Assembly: GCF_965284335.1 (NCBI RefSeq)
Contig: NZ_OZ260076.1
Length of the DNA stretch: 64,000 nt
Reading direction: 5' to 3' (one strand)
From: Tabrizicola_A sp965284335
Lineage (GTDB): Bacteria; Pseudomonadota; Alphaproteobacteria; Rhodobacterales; Rhodobacteraceae
Below, in pieces: positions 1-8,200 of the stretch. The translations under genes were made by a program, and so were the position numbers. Positions within the stretch are counted from its first letter, which is position 1, and each line of letters starts with the position of its first letter. The notes beneath the pieces are model-generated. The model was given only the letters and a program-made list of their open reading frames with translations. It searched no databases and was not told the origin of the DNA.

Positions 1-1404
1 GATCCGCGCGTCACGGCCTTGGGCCTTTATATCGAGGGGATCGACGACGCCCCGGCCTTTGCAGCACTTGCCGAGAAGGCGCGGGCGGCGGGAAAGGGGG
101 TGGTGGCGATCAAGTCGGGTAAGACCGAGCTGTCGCGCAGCGCCGCGGCCAGCCATACTGCGAGCCTAGCTGGCGGGGGCGCGGCTTCCAGCGCATTTCT
201 CCGCCAGATCGGCGTGGCCGAGGTCAATACCCCCTCGGAACTGATCGAGACCTTGAAGATTTTCCACATGCACGGGCCAGAGATTGGCACGCGCATCTGT
301 TCGCTCTCCTGTTCGGGCGGCGAGGCGGGGCTCGTGGCCGATCTGGCCGCGCCCTATGGCATCGACTTCCCGCCGGTGCCTGCGCCCACGCATGACCGGC
401 TTTTCGCGGTTCTCGGTGAAATCCCGACCATCTCCAACCCCTTGGATTATCACACGTTCATCTGGGGCGATGGGCCAAAGACCACCGAGGTTTTTTCGGC
501 CATGCTGGAGGCTTATGACGCGGGGCTTTACATCATCGACAGCCCGCGGCCTGACCGTTGCGATCCCTCGGGCTATCAGCCGGCCTTTGATGCCATCGTC
601 GCCGCGCAAAAGGCGACGGGCAAGATTTCCTTTCCCGTCGCCTCGATGGCCGAAAACTTTGGCGAGGGCCGGGTCGAGGCGATGATGGATGAGGGCGTCT
701 GCGCGCTTTTGGGTCTGGAAACCGCCTTGGCGGCGATCAAGGCGGCGCAGACCCCGGCAGGCACGCCTGGTTGGCGGCCTGCGCCCGCGCTGCCGCCGCG
801 CGAGGCGCACATGCTGTCAGAGGCCGAGGGCAAGGCGCTTTTGGCCGAGGCCGGGGTGCCCGTGCCAAGGGCAGTCACGGCCAAGACCCTTGCCGGGCTG
901 GATGTGGCGGGGTTGACCCCGCCTTACGCGTTGAAAGGCTTGGGCTTTGCCCACAAGACCGAGGCGGGGGCGGTGCGGCTGGGGCTGAGCTCGCTGGAGG
1001 GTCAGGCCGAGATGCCCGGTGCGACGGGCTATCTGGCTGAGGAAATGGTCACTGGGGCGGTGGGCGAGATCCTGCTCGGTCTGCGGCGCGATCCGGTTTA
1101 CGGTGTCACCCTGACGCTGGGCATGGGCGGGGTGACCGCCGAAGTCCTGGCCGACACCGTGACGCTGGTACTGCCCGCAACCGAGGCGCAGGTGCTTGAC
1201 GCCATGCGATCCTTGCGCCTTTGGCCGCTCCTCGATGGCTATCGCGGGCGGGCCAAAGCCGACATGGCCGCCGTGGCCCGCATCGCCGTGGCCTTGGGGC
1301 AGCGGATGCTGGCCGATGACAGTCTTGAAGAAATTGAAATCAACCCGATCCTCGTGAAAGCGCAAGGCGCTGTCGCGGTGGATGCCCTGATCCGGAAGGT
1401 ATGA
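1..1404 (+). CDS. Acyl-CoA ligase, NDP/ADP-forming acetyl-CoA synthetase family (5'-truncated by window)
   Basis: The frame is open from base 1, so the N-terminal CoA-binding part lies outside the window; a TTG at 19 is not a credible start. The visible part holds the second succinyl-CoA-synthetase-like domain with the family's SHT-type motif (AASHTASLAGG) and a C-terminal ATP-grasp domain (from about ALLAEAGVPVP through GMGGVTAEVL to EIEINPILV). Such enzymes form acyl-CoA from an acid and ATP. The stop overlaps the next start (ATGA), so it is cotranscribed with the CaiD-like gene. A carnitine, crotonobetaine or related CoA ligase role is inferred from that neighbour only. Confidence 0.85.
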   Translation, partial: DPRVTALGLYIEGIDDAPAFAALAEKARAAGKGVVAIKSGKTELSRSAAASHTASLAGGGAASSAFLRQIGVAEVNTPSELIETLKIFHMHGPEIGTRICSLSCSGGEAGLVADLAAPYGIDFPPVPAPTHDRLFAVLGEIPTISNPLDYHTFIWGDGPKTTEVFSAMLEAYDAGLYIIDSPRPDRCDPSGYQPAFDAIVAAQKATGKISFPVASMAENFGEGRVEAMMDEGVCALLGLETALAAIKAAQTPAGTPGWRPAPALPPREAHMLSEAEGKALLAEAGVPVPRAVTAKTLAGLDVAGLTPPYALKGLGFAHKTEAGAVRLGLSSLEGQAEMPGATGYLAEEMVTGAVGEILLGLRRDPVYGVTLTLGMGGVTAEVLADTVTLVLPATEAQVLDAMRSLRLWPLLDGYRGRAKADMAAVARIAVALGQRMLADDSLEEIEINPILVKAQGAVAVDALIRKV

Positions 1405-2207
1405 CCATGGCGATGGAAATGAGAACTGAAGGCCCGATCAAGACCCGCCGCGAAGGCGCGATCCTTGAGGTCACGCTGGACGCGCCCAAGGCCAATGCGA
1501 TCAGCCTGAAAACCAGCCGCGTCATGGGGCTGGTGTTTCGCGATTTCCGCGATGATGACAGTCTGCGCGTCTGCATTATTCGGGCCGCAGGGGAGAAGTT
1601 CTTTTGCCCCGGATGGGATTTGAAAGCCGCCGCGGAGGGCGATGCGGTGGATGGTGATTATGGGGTGGGCGGCTTTGCCGGACTTCAGGAGTTGCCGAAC
1701 CTGAACAAGCCGGTGATTGCCGCGGTGCAGGGCATTTGCTGTGGGGGTGGTCTGGAATTTGCGCTGTCGGCGGATCTGATCCTGTGTTCGACCAATGCGA
1801 CCTTCGCGCTGCCTGAAATTCGGTCGGGCACGGTGGCCGATGCGGCCAGTATCAAGCTACCCAAACGTATTCCTTATCATGTCGCGATGGATCTTTTGCT
1901 GACGGGCCGGTGGTTTGACGCGGAAGAGGCGCATCGCTGGGGGTTGGTCAAGGAAGTTTGCGCGCCCGAGGATCTGTTGGCCAAGGCCTGGGATCTGGCG
2001 CGGCTGTTGGAATCTGGCCCGCCTTTGGTTTACGCGGCCATCAAGGAAGTGGTGCGCGAGGCGGAAAACATGCGGTTCCAAGACGCGCTGAACCGGATCA
2101 CCAAGCGGCAGATGCCGACGGTTGACCGGCTTTATTCCTCCGAGGATCAGTTGGAAGGCGCGCGCGCTTTTGCGGAAAAACGCGACCCGGTCTGGAAAGG
2201 GCGGTAA
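1401..2207 (+). CDS. caiD: Carnitinyl-CoA dehydratase-like enoyl-CoA hydratase
   Basis: A 268-residue crotonase. It shares long stretches with E. coli CaiD as I remember it: ILEVTLDAPKANAI near the start, GEKFFCPGWDLKAAAEG and GGFAGL in the middle, and FAEKRDPVWKGR at the very end. CaiD interconverts carnitinyl-CoA and crotonobetainyl-CoA. The oxyanion-hole regions (FFCPGWDLKAA and CCGGGLEFALSAD) are present. The second active-site stretch reads GTVADAASIKLPK instead of the usual GIVPDSGG type, so substrate may differ. Start ATG 1401 overlaps the ligase stop. The assignment to the family is firm; carnitine as the in vivo substrate is inference. Confidence 0.82.
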   Translation: MTMAMEMRTEGPIKTRREGAILEVTLDAPKANAISLKTSRVMGLVFRDFRDDDSLRVCIIRAAGEKFFCPGWDLKAAAEGDAVDGDYGVGGFAGLQELPNLNKPVIAAVQGICCGGGLEFALSADLILCSTNATFALPEIRSGTVADAASIKLPKRIPYHVAMDLLLTGRWFDAEEAHRWGLVKEVCAPEDLLAKAWDLARLLESGPPLVYAAIKEVVREAENMRFQDALNRITKRQMPTVDRLYSSEDQLEGARAFAEKRDPVWKGR

Positions 2208-2222
2208 GCGCCACTCGTCGAA

Positions 2223-2245
2223 GCCTTGGGCGGATCGCCCAAGGC
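2223..2245. terminator. Perfect 10-bp hairpin after caiD
   Basis: GCCTTGGGCG and CGCCCAAGGC flank a 3-base loop, 15 bases after the caiD stop. There is no T-run, so it may be a Rho-dependent 3' end, an mRNA-stabilising hairpin or an attenuator before the GMC gene rather than a classic terminator. Confidence 0.5.
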
Positions 2246-2332
2246 ACTCCTCGTCCGCGACGAAATCTGTCGCAAATTGCCAAGGCGCTGGGCGGTCTTG
2301 GCGCTAGGGTCGCCCCAAAACAAGGGGGCGTC

Positions 2333-3961
2333 ATGCATCAAACCGATTACATCATCGTCGGCGCGGGCTCTGCGGGCTGTGTGCTGGCCAATCGGCTGAC
2401 CGAAAACGGCAAGCATCGCGTGACGCTGATCGAGGCAGGGGGCAGCGATATCAGCCCCAGCCTTATCAACTTTTTCATCCATCTGCCTCTTGGCTATGGC
2501 AAGTTGTTTTACAACCCTGCTGTCAACTGGATGTATGGCACCGAGCCTGATCCGGGGCTGAACGGCCAGCGTGATCACTGGCCGCGTGGGAAGGTTCTGG
2601 GCGGATCCTCCAGCATCAATGCGATGGTCTGGATCCGTGGCCACAAGGCCGATTATGACGAATGGGGCGCGGAAAACCCCGGCTGGGGCTATGACGACTG
2701 CACCGCCGCCTATCGCGCGATTGAGGATAATGAGGCCGGGTCGGACGCCTTTCGCGGCCAGGGTGGCCCCTTGTTCATTTCGGCCAATCGCCGGGGCTTG
2801 CATCCTTTGGTCAACGATTACATCCGCGCCTGTGGTCAGGCTGGCTTGACCCATAACCCCGATTTCAACGGTGCCGACCAAGAGGGCGCGGGCATCTATC
2901 AGATGACCATCAAGCAGGCCCGGCGCAATTCCACCGCGCGGGCCTTTTTGCGCCCGGCGATGAAGCGCGACAACCTGCGGGTCATCACGCGCGCGCAGGT
3001 GACGCGGGTGGTGATGGAGGGCAAACGCGCCGTCGGCGTGGAATACCTGCAAGACGGGCAAAAGGTGGAATTGCGCTGCAATGCCGAGGTGATCTTGTCG
3101 GGTGGGGCCATCAACTCGCCCCAGCTTTTGGAACTGTCGGGCATCGGCAACGGCGCCCATCTGGCAAGCCTTGGGCTGCCGGTGGTCATGGACAACCCCA
3201 ATGTGGGCGAGCATCTGAACGATCATCAGGGCATCAACTATACCTTCCGCATGAAGGTGCCGACCTATAACAACATCCTGCGCCCATGGTGGGGCAAGCT
3301 GATGGTGGGGATGCAGTATTTCCTGACCGGCGGCGGGCCGCTGGCCAAGTCGATCAACCATGGCGGTGGGTTTTTCCGCACGCGGGCCGATCTGGATCGG
3401 CCGAATATGCAGCTTTACTTTCAGGCCTTTTCCACGCTTCTGCCCAAGGCGGGCGAGCGGCCTTTGCTGACGCCCGATCCCTATCCGGGCCTGTCGATCG
3501 GGTTGTCGAACTGCCGCCCCACCAGCCGGGGCCATATTCACATTCAATCGCCCGATCCTTTGGCGCATCCCAAGATCGTGGCCAATGTGTTCTCGACCGA
3601 CCATGACGTGCAGGAAATGCTGGAGGCGGTGAAATATGTGCGCCACATTGCTGCCCAACCCGCCATGGCAGGGCTGATCGAAGAAGAGCTGCGCCCCGGC
3701 CCTGCCGTGCAGTCGGATGCCGATCTGATCAATGATTTCCGCAACCGGTCGGGCACGGTCTATCACCATTCCTGCACCGCGCGGATGGGGGCCGATCCGG
3801 CAAACTCGGTCGTCGATGCGCGGCTGAGGGTGCATGGGGTAGAGGGGTTGCGGGTGATCGATGCCAGCGCTTTCCCGAACCTGATTGCCGGCAACACCAA
3901 TGCGCCGGCCATTCTGATGGGGTGGAAGGGCGCGGAACTGGTGCTGGCCGACGCGCGCTAA
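2333..3961 (+). CDS. GMC-family FAD oxidoreductase (choline-dehydrogenase-like)
   Basis: 542 residues, normal for the family. The N-terminus has the FAD dinucleotide fold (IIVGAGSAGCVLANRL, residues 5-20). GMC signature 1 is around RGKVLGGSSSINAM (about residue 85), signature 2 around GAINSPQLLELSGIG (about 255), and the C-terminal catalytic His region is YHHSCTARMG (about 480). It oxidises an alcohol, passing electrons to FAD and likely the respiratory chain. BetA-like choline dehydrogenases belong here, which would fit the carnitine-like genes upstream, but GMC enzymes cannot be assigned a substrate by eye. The 125-bp gap with a hairpin may make it a separate unit. Confidence 0.8.
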   Translation: MHQTDYIIVGAGSAGCVLANRLTENGKHRVTLIEAGGSDISPSLINFFIHLPLGYGKLFYNPAVNWMYGTEPDPGLNGQRDHWPRGKVLGGSSSINAMVWIRGHKADYDEWGAENPGWGYDDCTAAYRAIEDNEAGSDAFRGQGGPLFISANRRGLHPLVNDYIRACGQAGLTHNPDFNGADQEGAGIYQMTIKQARRNSTARAFLRPAMKRDNLRVITRAQVTRVVMEGKRAVGVEYLQDGQKVELRCNAEVILSGGAINSPQLLELSGIGNGAHLASLGLPVVMDNPNVGEHLNDHQGINYTFRMKVPTYNNILRPWWGKLMVGMQYFLTGGGPLAKSINHGGGFFRTRADLDRPNMQLYFQAFSTLLPKAGERPLLTPDPYPGLSIGLSNCRPTSRGHIHIQSPDPLAHPKIVANVFSTDHDVQEMLEAVKYVRHIAAQPAMAGLIEEELRPGPAVQSDADLINDFRNRSGTVYHHSCTARMGADPANSVVDARLRVHGVEGLRVIDASAFPNLIAGNTNAPAILMGWKGAELVLADAR

Positions 3962-4054
3962 GCCGCGCCTTGGCGCGAAAGCCCCGATGGCGGTATGTTC
4001 GCGGCATCATCTTGCGCTAGATGCCAAGGAGATGTGTCGGGATCGGGGGAACGC

Positions 4055-4726
4055 ATGCTGGTGCAGGCATCTGGGTTGACCAAGTCCTTTCGCGCCGGGG
4101 ATGAGACGGTGCGCGTGCTGGACGGTGTTGATCTGACGCTGGCCCCGGGGGAAAGCCTTGCGCTGACGGGTGAGTCCGGGTCGGGCAAAAGCACGCTTTT
4201 GCATCTGGTGGCCGGGCTCGACAGCCCCGACACGGGCCGCCTTTTGGTGGACGGCACCGATCTGGTGCAGGCCAGTGACGCGGCCCGCGCCGCTTTGCGG
4301 CGCGATGTGGTGGGGCTGGTGTTTCAGCAGTTTAACCTGATTCCGTCTTTGGATATCGCCGCCAATCTGGCCTTTCAGGCGCGTCTGGCCGGGCGGTATG
4401 ACGCGGCTTGGGCGGCCGAATTGGCGCAGGTTTTGGGCTTGCAGCCCCTTTTGTCGCGTTACCCGGAACAGCTTTCGGGTGGTCAGCAACAGCGCGTGGC
4501 CATTGGCCGGGCGCTGGCCGCGCGGCCCCGTTTGGTGCTGGCGGATGAGCCGACGGGCAATCTGGATGAGGCGACGGGGGATGCGGTGATGGCGTTGTTG
4601 CTGCGGCTGGTGGGGCAGACGGGGGCGGGATTGCTGATGGTCACCCATTCGCCACGGCTTGCAGCCCGGCTGGATCGGCGTGTGCATTTGACGGCGGGGC
4701 GTCTGCAAGGGGTGCCTGCCACATGA
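4055..4726 (+). CDS. ABC transporter ATP-binding protein (LolD/MacB/AttE type)
   Basis: 223 residues with Walker A GESGSGKST, signature LSGGQQQRVAIGRAL, Walker B LVLADEPTGNLD and switch His in VTHSPRL. An ATG at 3995 is in frame, but the protein begins typically at 4055 (MLVQASGLTKSF), which has GGGGGA a few bases upstream; that start is used. The stop overlaps the permease start (ATGA at 4723). It energises the adjacent FtsX-like permease, probably for lipid or lipoprotein-linked work at the inner membrane rather than solute uptake. Confidence 0.88.
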   Translation: MLVQASGLTKSFRAGDETVRVLDGVDLTLAPGESLALTGESGSGKSTLLHLVAGLDSPDTGRLLVDGTDLVQASDAARAALRRDVVGLVFQQFNLIPSLDIAANLAFQARLAGRYDAAWAAELAQVLGLQPLLSRYPEQLSGGQQQRVAIGRALAARPRLVLADEPTGNLDEATGDAVMALLLRLVGQTGAGLLMVTHSPRLAARLDRRVHLTAGRLQGVPAT

Positions 4727-7101
4727 GACCCTTGGTTGGTCTGGCGGCACTTTTGTCGCATTGGTGGCGGCATCCGTTTCAACTGGCGATGCTGCTGGTG
4801 GGGCTTTCGCTGGCGACGGCGCTGTGGTCGGGGGTGCAGGCGATCAATGCCGAGGCGCGGGCAAGCTATGCGCGCGCCGCCGATGCCTTGGCGATGGATG
4901 GTCTGCCGCGATGGTCCATGGCCGATGGCAGCGCGGTGTCACTGGCGCGTTACGGCGAGCTGCGCCGCGCGGGTTTGGCTGTTTCTCCGGTGATCGAAGG
5001 GGATTTGCCCGGCAGCGATCTGCGGCTGATCGGGATTGATCCCTTGACCCTGCCACCTCAGGCACGGCTGATCGACCCGGCCGAGTTGGATTTGCGGGGC
5101 TTTGTCTCGCAGGGTGGTGAGGTGTTGGTGCATCCAGAGGCGGTGGCAGGGCTTGCCGCCGATCTGCCGCCCCCGCGCGCGGTGCCGGATCTGCCCAAGG
5201 GCATCGCGCTGGTCGATATTGCGGTGGCGGCGCGGCTTTTGGGGAAGGGGGGGATGTCCTATCTGCTGGTGCCACCCGAGGCGGCCGAGACAGCCGCGCC
5301 CGTGGGCATGGTGGCACAGCGGCCCACAGCGGGCGAGGATATTGCCCGGCTGACCGACAGCTTTCATTTGAACCTGACCGCCTTTGGCTTTCTGGCCTTT
5401 GCGGTGGGGTTGTTCATTGTCTATTCGGCCATCGGTCTGGCCTTTGAACAGCGCCGGGCGATGTTTCGCACCCTGCGCGCGCTGGGGGTTTCGGCGGCGG
5501 GGCTGACCGGGCTTTTGCTGGCGGAACTTTTGGTGCTGGCGCTGGTGGCCGGGGTGATCGGGGTGGGTTTGGGCTATGTCATTGCGGCGGCTTTGCTGCC
5601 GGATGTGGCCGCGACCTTGCGCGGGCTTTACGAGGCTGAGGTGGCGGGCACCTTGGCCTTGCGCCCGTCATGGTGGCTGGCGGGGCTGGTGATTTCGGTT
5701 CTGGGCACGCTGCTGGCTGCGGGACAAAGCCTGTGGCGGTTGTGGCATCTGCCCTTGTTGGCCACCGCCCAACCGCGCGCTTGGGCGCAAAGGGCGGCGC
5801 GGGGATTGCGGATTCAGGCGGGGGCGGGGCTGGTGCTTTTGGCGCTTGCCTGTGGTCTTGGGGTTTGGGGTGCGGGGCTTTGGGCGGGCTTTGGTCTTTT
5901 GGCGGCGCTGTTGTTGGGGGCGGCCCTGCTTTTGCCCGTGGCACTTTTCGGGCTGACCCTTGGCGCGGAGCGCTTGGCGCGCGGGGTCTTGGCGCAGTGG
6001 TTTTGGGCCGATACCCGCCAACAACTGCCCGGCCTGTCGCTGGCGCTGATGGCGCTGTTGCTGGCGCTTGCGGCCAATGTTGGGGTGGGCACCATGGTGG
6101 GCAGCTTCCGCCAGACCTTTACCGGCTGGCTGGATCAGCGGCTGGCCTCCGAGCTTTACATCACCGCCCGTAGCCCGGATGAGGCGGGGGCGATGGTCGA
6201 TTGGCTGGCCCCGCGCGCCACGGCCATTTTGCCGATCTGGTCGGCAGAGGCCCCGCTGATGGGCCAGCCGGGTGAGGTTTATGGCGTCACCGACCATGCC
6301 ACCTATCGCGACCATTGGCCTTTGCTTTTGGGCCGGCCCGATGTGTGGGACGTGCTGGCCCAAGGGCAGGCGGTGCTGGTGAATGAACAGCTTTACCGTC
6401 GCAATTCCTTGCGCCTTGGCGATCTGGTCGAGATGCCCGGAGGTGCGCTGCCCGTGGCGGGGGTTTATTCCGATTATGGCAACCCGCGCCCGCAGGTGAT
6501 TGTCGCGACCGATCTTCTGGTGGCGCGTTTTCCCGATAGTCCGCGACTGCGCTATGCGGTGCGGGTCGATCCGGGTCGGGCGGCTGCCTTGGCGTCCGAT
6601 CTGCGCGCGACCTTTGATCTGCCCGAGGGCGCAGTTCTGGACAACACCCGCGTCAAGGCGATGTCCTTGCAGGTGTTTGAGCGGACATTCGCGGTGACGG
6701 GGGCGCTGAATGTGCTGACGCTGGCGGTGGCGGGGCTGGCGATCTTTGCCAGCCTGATGACGCTGTCGGGCATGCGGGTGGTGCAATTGGCCCCGGTTTG
6801 GGCCTTGGGGCTGACCAAGGGGCGGCTGGCGGGTTTGGATTTTGCGCGCACGTTGGTGCTGGCGCTGGCCACGCTGGTCTTGGCGCTGCCCTTGGGGCTG
6901 GCCTTGGCCTGGGTCTTGTTGGCGGTGGTCAATGTGGCGGCTTTTGGCTGGCGCTTGCCGATGACGGTGTTTCCGGGGGACTGGCTGGTGCTGGCGGGCT
7001 TCACGCTGCTTGCCGCGGCCTTGGCCGCACTTGGGCCGTGGCGCAGGCTGGCGCGGATGGCGCCTGCCGATTTGCTAAGGGTGTTTGCCAATGGGCGTTA
7101 A
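4723..7101 (+). CDS. FtsX-like ABC permease (AttF/AttG-type)
   Basis: 792 residues, hydrophobic segment near the N-terminus, a periplasmic domain to about residue 215, a first FtsX core of three helices (about 220-340), further helices in the middle, a second extracytoplasmic part, and a final FtsX core (about 650-785). This duplicated layout is typical of MacB/Lol-like and Att permeases that move lipidic substrates or do mechanotransmission. It overlaps the ATPase gene by 4 bases and the lipocalin gene by 11, so the three form one operon. The substrate is unknown. Confidence 0.85.
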   Translation: MRPLVGLAALLSHWWRHPFQLAMLLVGLSLATALWSGVQAINAEARASYARAADALAMDGLPRWSMADGSAVSLARYGELRRAGLAVSPVIEGDLPGSDLRLIGIDPLTLPPQARLIDPAELDLRGFVSQGGEVLVHPEAVAGLAADLPPPRAVPDLPKGIALVDIAVAARLLGKGGMSYLLVPPEAAETAAPVGMVAQRPTAGEDIARLTDSFHLNLTAFGFLAFAVGLFIVYSAIGLAFEQRRAMFRTLRALGVSAAGLTGLLLAELLVLALVAGVIGVGLGYVIAAALLPDVAATLRGLYEAEVAGTLALRPSWWLAGLVISVLGTLLAAGQSLWRLWHLPLLATAQPRAWAQRAARGLRIQAGAGLVLLALACGLGVWGAGLWAGFGLLAALLLGAALLLPVALFGLTLGAERLARGVLAQWFWADTRQQLPGLSLALMALLLALAANVGVGTMVGSFRQTFTGWLDQRLASELYITARSPDEAGAMVDWLAPRATAILPIWSAEAPLMGQPGEVYGVTDHATYRDHWPLLLGRPDVWDVLAQGQAVLVNEQLYRRNSLRLGDLVEMPGGALPVAGVYSDYGNPRPQVIVATDLLVARFPDSPRLRYAVRVDPGRAAALASDLRATFDLPEGAVLDNTRVKAMSLQVFERTFAVTGALNVLTLAVAGLAIFASLMTLSGMRVVQLAPVWALGLTKGRLAGLDFARTLVLALATLVLALPLGLALAWVLLAVVNVAAFGWRLPMTVFPGDWLVLAGFTLLAAALAALGPWRRLARMAPADLLRVFANGR

Positions 7102-8164
7102 GGGATGGCTGGCGGCGTTTTTCGCGGTTTGGGCAGGGTTTGGCATCCCCGCCGCCCATGCGCAGGGCTTTGCCGGAATGGGCGAGGCGGTGGAGGGGTT
7201 TGCCAACCCTGACCCCGCCTATCGGTTCTCGTTCCCCGCCGATCACGGCCCGCATCCGGATTTTCGTATCGAATGGTGGTATCTGACCGCCACGCTGACC
7301 GGGCCGGATGGCACGCATTATGGCGCGCAATGGACGCTTTTTCGCACCGCCCTTCGCCCCGGTGAGGAGATGGGCTTTGCCAGCCCCCAGTTGTGGATGG
7401 GTCATGCCGCGCTGACCAGTGCCGAGCGCCATCTTTTTGCCGAGAAACTTGGTCGCGGCGGGGTGGGACAGGCGGGGGTCACGCCCGCGCCCTTTGTCGC
7501 GTGGATCGATGATTGGCAGATGGTAAGCCGCGCCGCACCGGGGGCCGATGCGCTGTCTGCGCTTGACCTGCGCGCATCGGGCACGGGCTTTGCCTATGAT
7601 CTGGCGCTTGAGGCCCAAGGCCCTATCGTGGCGCAGGGCGATCAGGGCTATTCGGTGAAATCGGCGGCGGGGCAGGCAAGCCATTACTATTCGCAGCCCT
7701 TCTACACCGTCACCGGCACCATCATGCTTGAGGGGCAAGAGATTTCGGTAACCGGGCAGGCGTGGCTGGATCGGGAATGGTCCTCGCAACCCTTGGCGCC
7801 GGATCAGACGGGTTGGGATTGGTTTTCGCTGAAGTTTGACGATGGGGCGCGGTTGATGGGGTTTCGGCTGCGCGATGGGGGGGCGGGGTATCTGTCGGCC
7901 ACTTGGATTGACGCCGATGGCACGCCCACGCCGATGCCGCCGGGGGCCTTGCGGCTGACGCCGTTGGAGACGTCCCGCGTCGCCGGGCGCGACATTCCGG
8001 TGCGCTGGCGGGTGGAACTGCCGCAAAAGGCGCTGGATGTGATCGCCACCGCGCTGAACCCGCAGTCCTTTATGGACACCACCGTGCCCTATTGGGAGGG
8101 GCCGATTTCCTTTGACGGCAGCCATGCCGGGCGGGGGTATCTGGAGATGACGGGTTATGAGTGA
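7091..8164 (+). CDS. AttH/CrtC-type lipocalin-like exported protein
   Basis: 357 residues. The ATG at 7091 lies inside the permease gene and is followed by a cleavable-looking signal peptide (hydrophobic WLAAFFAVWAGFGIPAAHA). Motifs of the hydroxyneurosporene-hydratase/AttH superfamily are visible: EWWYLTATL near residue 55, WTLFRTAL, and GQAWLDREWSSQ with GWDWFSL around 220-240. Despite the kinship to CrtC (carotenoid 1,2-hydratase), the context (ATPase plus FtsX-like permease) matches the attachment-type AttE-F-H arrangement, where this protein is periplasmic. A TTG at 7085 is an alternative start. No carotenoid genes are nearby. Confidence 0.82.
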   Translation: MGVKGWLAAFFAVWAGFGIPAAHAQGFAGMGEAVEGFANPDPAYRFSFPADHGPHPDFRIEWWYLTATLTGPDGTHYGAQWTLFRTALRPGEEMGFASPQLWMGHAALTSAERHLFAEKLGRGGVGQAGVTPAPFVAWIDDWQMVSRAAPGADALSALDLRASGTGFAYDLALEAQGPIVAQGDQGYSVKSAAGQASHYYSQPFYTVTGTIMLEGQEISVTGQAWLDREWSSQPLAPDQTGWDWFSLKFDDGARLMGFRLRDGGAGYLSATWIDADGTPTPMPPGALRLTPLETSRVAGRDIPVRWRVELPQKALDVIATALNPQSFMDTTVPYWEGPISFDGSHAGRGYLEMTGYE

Positions 8165-8200
8165 GGCGCGCTGCGAGAGCCCCCCGCCTAACCCTCCCGC

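Noticed and set aside
2147..3835. A long open frame of over 500 codons on the minus strand opposite the GMC gene
   Set aside because: It is antisense to a clear GMC oxidoreductase, lacks any recognised domain and is rich in His, Arg and Gln as expected from the complement of high-GC coding DNA.
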